This document shows, piece after piece, positions 58,183-64,000 of a DNA stretch of 64,000 bases. This DNA comes from Planctomycetota bacterium (GTDB taxonomy: Bacteria; Planctomycetota; Phycisphaerae; Phycisphaerales; Phycisphaeraceae). The notes beneath the pieces are model-generated. The model was given only the letters and a program-made list of their open reading frames with translations. It was not told the origin of the DNA and made no database searches. Location: the NCBI GenBank assembly GCA_024279275.1, contig JAJRRS010000006.1, forward strand, positions 18,903 through 82,902. The letters are read 5' to 3'. A program made the position numbers and the translations under genes. Positions within the stretch are counted from its first letter, which is position 1; each line of letters begins with the position of its first letter.

Positions 58183-58325
58183 CGTTTGCTCCCTGGTTTT
58201 TAGTTGTCCTTATGTAGGGTTAAGATCGGCTGGAACGGGGGCGCGGTTTAGGCGGTGTCGGGGGTTTACAGCGGGTTATTTGCGATTGCTGCAGCGCCGA
58301 TGCGGGGCTGGCCGATAACAAAGTT

Positions 58326-59909
58326 ATGCCCCGAATCAGACCTGATGTGCCCGTTTCGATCGACCTGCAGCACCTCGACAAGTCTCCTACGCAGCGTGCC
58401 CATCCCTTGCAAGACACCCGCGTCCTGCTGGTCGGCACCGGTCGAAGCACCGCTCAGCTTTATCACACCTTGGGCATACTCACACCCAAGCCCGTCATCG
58501 TCGGATGCGTGCTATTGGACCCCGACGACCACGATGCCCCGTCTCATTGCCGGGTGCTATACGGGATAAACCAACTCGCAGAGGTCTGCCGTACCGATCA
58601 GATCGACTTGGTTCTGTTGTCCATGCCGATGTCCATGCCAAAACGGACCAAGCTCGCCATCGACTTGTTCACGCACATGAGCATCACCTGGCGGTTCATG
58701 CCGACTCTCGAAGATCAACTTACAGGCTTAACCCCCATCGCTGATCTCAAACCTCAGTCACCTGCCACGCCACAACAAACCCACACGATCGGCGACCACG
58801 GCTGTCACATCGATCTCGCCCAACTCATCGACCGTCAACCCCGGCCTTTGGATGAAGGGCCGATCCTTGACTGCCTTGCGGGGAAGATCGTCCTCATCAC
58901 CGGAGCAGGCGGGTCGATCGGGTCGGAGCTTGCCCAGATCGTCTGCCGGTTCAACCCCGCCAAGTTGGTTCTGGTTGAACGTGCGGAAAACTCGCTCTTC
59001 CAGATCGACAACGAGATCGCACGTCGCTTCCCCGATCAGGAACGCCAGGCCGAACTGCACGATGTCACCCACGCAGCCCACACGCTGGACCTGGTCGATC
59101 GCCATCAGCCTCACGTCATTTTCCACGCAGCAGCCCACAAGCACGTCCCCATGATGGAGGACCACCCTGCCGCAGCGATCGAGAACAATTTCTTCGGCAC
59201 ACGTTCCATCGCCGACGCCGCACATACCTGTGGCGCTGAACGCTTTGTCATGATCTCCACCGACAAAGCAGTCAACCCCTCGTCCGTCATGGGCGCAAGC
59301 AAACGACTCGCCGAACTCTACATCCAGCACGAAAACAAGCTCAGCCCGACGATCTACTCGATGGTCCGCTTCGGCAACGTGCTTGGCTCTGCCTGCAGCG
59401 TCCTGCCCATCTGGTCCAAACAGATCGCACAAGGCGGACCCATCACCGTCACCCACCCGGACATGACCCGTTACTTCATGACCATCCCCGAAGCCGCAGG
59501 CCTGGTCTTGCAGGCCGGCGCCTACGCCAAGGGCGGCGAGGTCTTTTTGCTGGATATGGGCGACCCCGTCAACATCATGCAACTCGCCGAACGCTACCTC
59601 CGTCAGCAAGGCCTCACGCCCGATCGCGACATCCAGATCGCCATCACCGGCGTCCGCCCCGGCGAAAAAATGTTCGAGGTACTCGCCTACGAGGGCGAAG
59701 GCATGACCCCCACCCCGCACCCTTCCATCCGCATCTGGGAATCCTCCCCCCCCGACAGCGCCCGCCTCCAACAGATCGCACTCACCTTCGACCGCCTGCG
59801 CGAAAAAAACGGCGGCCACCAACACGCCTGGCGCGGCATCGGCAAAGACACCATCCTAAACGCCCTGCGCAACGCACTGCCGGAGATGGTCGAATCCGCG
59901 GCGGGGTGA
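58326..59909 (+). CDS. CapD/FlaA1-like polysaccharide biosynthesis NDP-sugar epimerase/dehydratase lacking the TM region
   Basis: VLITGAGGSIGSELAQIV, HAAAHKHVPMMEDHP, STDKAVNPSSVMGASKRLAE, GNVLGS. Confidence 0.9.
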   Translation: MPRIRPDVPVSIDLQHLDKSPTQRAHPLQDTRVLLVGTGRSTAQLYHTLGILTPKPVIVGCVLLDPDDHDAPSHCRVLYGINQLAEVCRTDQIDLVLLSMPMSMPKRTKLAIDLFTHMSITWRFMPTLEDQLTGLTPIADLKPQSPATPQQTHTIGDHGCHIDLAQLIDRQPRPLDEGPILDCLAGKIVLITGAGGSIGSELAQIVCRFNPAKLVLVERAENSLFQIDNEIARRFPDQERQAELHDVTHAAHTLDLVDRHQPHVIFHAAAHKHVPMMEDHPAAAIENNFFGTRSIADAAHTCGAERFVMISTDKAVNPSSVMGASKRLAELYIQHENKLSPTIYSMVRFGNVLGSACSVLPIWSKQIAQGGPITVTHPDMTRYFMTIPEAAGLVLQAGAYAKGGEVFLLDMGDPVNIMQLAERYLRQQGLTPDRDIQIAITGVRPGEKMFEVLAYEGEGMTPTPHPSIRIWESSPPDSARLQQIALTFDRLREKNGGHQHAWRGIGKDTILNALRNALPEMVESAAG

Positions 59910-59934
59910 ATCAATATATGTAAGGGTTTTTGAC

Positions 59935-60294
59935 ATGCGCCTTCGGACAAGAGCGATTATTAGATGCGTGATTTGTTTACTGGCGTATGTGGTGATGGCA
60001 GTCCTTACCCCCGCATTCATCATGTGGGCTGCCTTGTTTATTCAAACTGCCAGAGGTGTAGAGGGGCCGATGGATTTCGACCCTGTTATTTGGAATTCCA
60101 TCTGGATCGGATTGGGGGCTGGACTGGTTGTGTTGCTTATTGGAATTGCACAATCGGGAAGGCTTTGGCGGCGATTGATCCGTGAAGCTGAAGGTTGCTG
60201 CCCTTCGTGCGGGTACAATCTTCGAGGTAATCCATCTGCCCATTCATGCCCAGAGTGTGGGGCGAAGCAATCCCCCGGCGAAGCCGGGGGATGA
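59935..60294 (+). CDS. Small membrane protein with C-terminal zinc ribbon
   Basis: Two TM segments; CCPSCGYNLRGNPSAHSCPECG; paralogous to 62898-63281. Confidence 0.7.
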   Translation: MRLRTRAIIRCVICLLAYVVMAVLTPAFIMWAALFIQTARGVEGPMDFDPVIWNSIWIGLGAGLVVLLIGIAQSGRLWRRLIREAEGCCPSCGYNLRGNPSAHSCPECGAKQSPGEAGG

Positions 60295-60352
60295 TGGACC
60301 CCAGCGCTACGTTCACACAATCTTCCCCCTCAGCCCCCGGCTCTGCCGGGAG
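60272..60352. repeat. Pair of C5-GC hairpins
   Basis: CCCCCGGC-GAA-GCCGGGGG (60272-60290) and CCCCCGGC-TCT-GCCGGGAG (60334-60352). Confidence 0.85.
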
Positions 60353-60438
60353 ATCAGATTCACTACGTATCCGTTTGCCGTAGTGCGATAATCCTGTAAA
60401 CCCACTTCACCCGAAAACGTCGAACCATACGGAAAAAT

Positions 60439-62520
60439 TCAACGCGCCGGGGACGACACGGTTGCATCGCCGGTAGATTTCGGCGCATCGGGCAGTTCCG
60501 TGCCTCGCATGATCCGCCACCAGGCAAGAGCCTGCACCGCCGCGTGGCGACGCAACAGGTCATCGCGATTCGGTCGGGGTGACGGCAACGCTCGTCCGGG
60601 GATCGGTTTGATTCTGTGCTGGCCATCAGTATCCATGATGAAGTCTGGCCCGATCACACGAACTCGGCTAAACCCCAGCGGATCGTTCCTCGACACGAGC
60701 ATGTCTTGTCCGATCGCGTGATACTCAAAGCCTTGCGGTGCTATCAGTTCGATCAGCGTTGGGACGATGTCCAGATGCGAACCGACCATCACTTCGGGAC
60801 GTTGTACGTTGTCGAGCACGCTCGGTCCGTACAGCATCAGCGGCACCGAGGATCGCTCGTACAACGTCGGGCGTGCCCCGATGAAACGCCTTGACCAGTG
60901 ATCGCCCGTGGCGGCGATGATCGGGTCGGTGAACTTGCCAGTCACCTGTTTGGCGAACCGCCCGATGCACTGATCGGAGTACCACAGGTGGCCCAGCTCG
61001 GTCAGGCTGATGTTCGTGCCGGCAAATTTTTCACGCAGTGACGCCGGCATCTCGCGCAGCGGGAACCCTTTTTTGTAGACGTCGATGTCGTAAGGCGGAT
61101 GAAACGTCGTTGTCAGAATGATGTTGAAGCTGGGGCGATCATCGTCGAGTTTTTCGACGGCGTAATCTAAAAGGTCTTCATCATCAACGCCCCATTCATT
61201 GGTGTGGACCCACGATCCCATGTCAGCGCCGCTGTAGACGTGGTCGAATCCCTGGTCGATGCAGAAGTCGCCGATGCGTTGCCACGAGGGGTAGCCCGAG
61301 TAGAACACGTTGGTTTCGTAGCCGAGCCGCTTGAAGATTTGTGCGATCGAGCTGGCGTAAGGCTTGCGGGACGAGGGTTGATAGTTGGTCATCACGCCGG
61401 GATCCGCCAGCCCGGTGATGATCGGCGCGAAGCTGACCATCGTGCCGGTGGAACCGGGCACAAACGCCCGCACGAGGATGCCATCGCTGCCGAGTTGCTT
61501 GATATTCTCGGTCAAACCCAGTGATTCGTACTGCTCAAGCGTGGGCCAGGCGTCGTAGCTTTCCATGATTAGTAGAAAGATGTGGCGCGGCGGCGTGCCT
61601 TTTGGGCCGGCGGCGATGTGACGCAGTGCGTCGTCGATCGTGCGGATCGTGCGGTCGTCACCGGCGACGAGTCGGGCGGCGGCGCGGATGTCGCCGTCGG
61701 GCAGAAACACATCCAGCCCGGTTGCCGACGTCAGGTGCAGGTAGTCCTTGATCGCGTAACGCAGCGCGGTATAGGGATTGACCACGGTGCGGTTCAGGAA
61801 GGTGTCACGTGTGACGGCTGCGTCCTTCTGCTGCACGGGACGATTGGTGATCGATCCACGCATCGCGCAGACATAGCAGACGAGGATCAACGCGAGTGCG
61901 AATACACGCACGACCTGCGCTTGGGTGATGCGTTCGAGCAGGCCGGGCTTGGTGGCACGCCGCATGACCCATCGCCCCGCACCGTAAACAAGCACCACCG
62001 CGGTGACGACCAACCCGATCGCGCCCCAAATGATTGGGTATTCCTTCCAGGCTGTTTGGATCACCGCACCGAGATCATCGTAGAGCATCCCGAGTATCCA
62101 GTGGTTGAACTGGTCGTGATATTCGCCGAAGTATCCGATGTCGATCACAGCGATGATGATGGTGACCACTAGAAACAACGAGAGTGTGATCCAGCGCACA
62201 CGCCGAGCCATACCGGCGGCATCGACGAACAGACAGGCCAGGCTCAACACCAGTGACGGCGAAACCACCACAGCCGTGACGCGGAGGTCGAAACGCATCC
62301 CGTTAAGCAGAGTCAGCAGCAGGTCGTCGCCGCCGCTGTCGGGTGATATCTGGTTGTAGAAGATGCCGATGAGGATCGCGCGAAACACCGTCAGAGCTAC
62401 CAGGCACACCGCCGCCAGCTTGAGATCCTGGGTGAGTTGCTCGACGAATCGAGGCCAGTGATCGATCTTGCCAGCTATCGATTCGGCGTCGTTTTGTGGG
62501 ATACCCGCCTTAGACATCAA
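60439..62520 (-). CDS. LTA synthase-like sulfatase-fold membrane protein (phosphoglycerol transferase family)
   Basis: Five N-terminal TM helices; HIFLLIMESYDAWPTL, FVPGSTGTMVSFAPIITGL, IIAATGDHWSRRF. Confidence 0.88.
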   Translation of the reverse strand: MMSKAGIPQNDAESIAGKIDHWPRFVEQLTQDLKLAAVCLVALTVFRAILIGIFYNQISPDSGGDDLLLTLLNGMRFDLRVTAVVVSPSLVLSLACLFVDAAGMARRVRWITLSLFLVVTIIIAVIDIGYFGEYHDQFNHWILGMLYDDLGAVIQTAWKEYPIIWGAIGLVVTAVVLVYGAGRWVMRRATKPGLLERITQAQVVRVFALALILVCYVCAMRGSITNRPVQQKDAAVTRDTFLNRTVVNPYTALRYAIKDYLHLTSATGLDVFLPDGDIRAAARLVAGDDRTIRTIDDALRHIAAGPKGTPPRHIFLLIMESYDAWPTLEQYESLGLTENIKQLGSDGILVRAFVPGSTGTMVSFAPIITGLADPGVMTNYQPSSRKPYASSIAQIFKRLGYETNVFYSGYPSWQRIGDFCIDQGFDHVYSGADMGSWVHTNEWGVDDEDLLDYAVEKLDDDRPSFNIILTTTFHPPYDIDVYKKGFPLREMPASLREKFAGTNISLTELGHLWYSDQCIGRFAKQVTGKFTDPIIAATGDHWSRRFIGARPTLYERSSVPLMLYGPSVLDNVQRPEVMVGSHLDIVPTLIELIAPQGFEYHAIGQDMLVSRNDPLGFSRVRVIGPDFIMDTDGQHRIKPIPGRALPSPRPNRDDLLRRHAAVQALAWWRIMRGTELPDAPKSTGDATVSSPAR

Positions 62521-62582
62521 GGCAGTCTAACCGGTGTCGATGAGCAATTCACGATGAAGGCGAAGTGGGTGCATCAGATTTA

Positions 62583-62840
62583 TCATGTATCCGCTTCGCC
62601 AAGGCCGAGGGCATCCTCCCGGCTCCCGAAGCCAACCACGCTGTCGCCGGCGCCTTCCGTGAAGCTGAACGCTGCAAGCAGGAAGGCAAGAGCGAAGTCA
62701 TCCTCCTGAACCTCTCCGGCCACGGCTACTTCGACATGAGCGCCTACTAAGCCTATATGACCGGCGAGTTGCAGGACTTCGAGTATCCCGAAAAAGAAAT
62801 CGCCATGGCGCTGGCAGGCCTGCCGGCGGTGGGGGGGTAA
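62583..62840 (+). pseudogene. C-terminal remnant of a TrpB2-like tryptophan synthase beta chain with in-frame stop
   Basis: RFAKAEGILPAPEANHAVAGAFREAERCKQEGKSEVILLNLSGHGYFDMSAY*AYMTGELQDFEYPEKEIAMALAGLPAVGG*. Confidence 0.8.
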
Positions 62841-62897
62841 CGGATTGGTTGGTTTACCACGTTGACATGACAGCAGCTTTCTGAAAGAGTTACTTCT

Positions 62898-63281
62898 ATG
62901 GTATCTCGGACGAAAGCTATTCTGTTATGTTCGGCTTTGCTTCTGGGAAGCATTCCTGTTGCGTTATTTGTGGGATTTATGTTTTACGCGCTTGCAAGGG
63001 GTTTCACTGGAGTAGAAACTGAGAGCCTTGGGGATATGCTATGTGCCGGTATTGGTATGGTAGTGATGTTTCTTGCTTTTATTGCTGGAATCGCCCTTAC
63101 AATAATACTATGGTTCTGGCTTAGAAAACCCGTCCCCGGATGCTGCGTCAAGTGTGGGTATGATCTTCGTGGTAATCCTTCTACCTATTCATGTCCGGAA
63201 TGCGGTTCGAGGCAATACTACGGCAAAGCCAGGAATTGGGGGAGGGATTGGGTGGTTAGAGAGCATGATGTAGACGAATAA
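62898..63281 (+). CDS. Small membrane protein with zinc ribbon
   Basis: Two TM segments; CCVKCGYDLRGNPSTYSCPECG; paralogue of 59935-60294. Confidence 0.7.
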   Translation: MVSRTKAILLCSALLLGSIPVALFVGFMFYALARGFTGVETESLGDMLCAGIGMVVMFLAFIAGIALTIILWFWLRKPVPGCCVKCGYDLRGNPSTYSCPECGSRQYYGKARNWGRDWVVREHDVDE

Positions 63282-63339
63282 AATTGGATCCTGCATCCAC
63301 ACGTTTGCGACGATGCACCGATCCTGTTACACCCTCCCC

Positions 63340-64000
63340 ATGCCAACTAAAACCAAGACACGAAATCGTTCCGAACTCCGTCCCACTTCCATCAAACGCT
63401 ACCCGACCGCCGCTGCCGGTTCGGTAATGATTGAGATGGGTAAAACCAAGGTGCTTTGTACCGCGAGCATCTCCAAGAGCCCGCCGAAGTGGCTGCCTAA
63501 GGATGATGAGGGGAACTATGTCAGCGGGTGGGTGACGGCTGAGTACAACATGATGCCCGGCTCGACCCCGGACCGTAAACGCCGTGGCCCAGACTCGCGC
63601 GGCACGGAGATCCAACGCCTGATCGGCCGGGTGCTGCGGGCGGCGGTCGATATGGACAAGATGCCGGGCTTGGCGATCACCTGTGACTGCGATGTCGTCT
63701 ACGCCGACGGCGGGACTCGCACCGCCTCCATCACCGGGGCATGGGTCGCGTTGGCTCAGGCGATCAACGTGGCGATGAAGAAGGGGCTTATCACAAAGAA
63801 TCCCTTGATCGGGCCGGTCGCTGCGGTGAGCGTGGGTGTGATTGATGGCAAGGCGACGCTTGATCTTGACTACCCGCTGGACGTGCGGGCCGAGGTTGAT
63901 ATGAATGTCGCGATGAACCACAAGGGCGACTTCATCGAGGTGCAGGGCACCGGCGAGAAGGGGACGTTCAGCCGGGACGAACTCGATGCGCTGCTGGACC
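63340..64000 (+). CDS. rph: Ribonuclease PH (truncated by window end)
   Basis: MPTKTKTRNRSELRPTSIKRYPTAAAGSVMIEMGKTKVLCTAS...GWVTAEYNMMPGSTPDRKRR..SRGTEIQRLIGRVLRA..CDVVYADGGTRTASITGA; absent from the ORF track because no stop lies in the window. Confidence 0.93.
   Translation, partial: MPTKTKTRNRSELRPTSIKRYPTAAAGSVMIEMGKTKVLCTASISKSPPKWLPKDDEGNYVSGWVTAEYNMMPGSTPDRKRRGPDSRGTEIQRLIGRVLRAAVDMDKMPGLAITCDCDVVYADGGTRTASITGAWVALAQAINVAMKKGLITKNPLIGPVAAVSVGVIDGKATLDLDYPLDVRAEVDMNVAMNHKGDFIEVQGTGEKGTFSRDELDALLD

Noticed and set aside
58758-59825. 355-aa minus-strand ORF
   Set aside because: Antisense to the CapD-like gene, Val/Asp/Gly-rich shadow composition.
63256-63921. 221-aa minus-strand ORF at window end
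   Set aside because: Antisense to RNase PH, which is clearly coding on the plus strand but has no stop within the window.

Overview
The window is a GC-rich chromosomal segment that looks like a Planctomycetes (Phycisphaerae-like) genome. I infer this from protein content: YDLRG...CPECG zinc-ribbon proteins, PEP-CTERM and dockerin signals, and H-X9-DG-type prepilins. It is about 85% coding. Housekeeping genes include cysK (two copies, one cut by the window start), tpx, argC, infC, cdsA, a 7TM-HD phosphohydrolase (PgpH-like), phoH, a dciA-like gene, aroK, cysG(N)-hemX-hemA, rarA, an L,D-transpeptidase, bioD, an arsM-like gene, a yyaL-like gene, tatD, and rph (cut by the window end). There is one exopolysaccharide operon (28022-34119, minus strand). 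The unusual content is mostly repeat biology. (i) A RAYT transposase gene sits inside a pair of REP-like hairpins that share 21-bp outer inverted repeats. (ii) Several intergenic regions hold nested 'hairpin-in-hairpin' inverted repeats, where an outer stem of one sequence family encloses an inner stem of another. (iii) A C5-GC hairpin family (CCCCCGGCTTTGCCGGGGGAT) occurs between genes and, in frame, inside rarA and a membrane glycosyltransferase. (iv) 9-14 bp CCCCCGG-type microsatellites have expanded inside genes, including a collagen-like insert in BioD. (v) A probable structured ncRNA has its own promoter and terminator. There are also two gene remnants (a TrpB2 tail and a deleted, frameshifted PiT transporter), a likely AUC start codon for infC, and a haem-binding chemoreceptor beside haem genes. 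Everything is from reading sequence; no searches or folding software were run.
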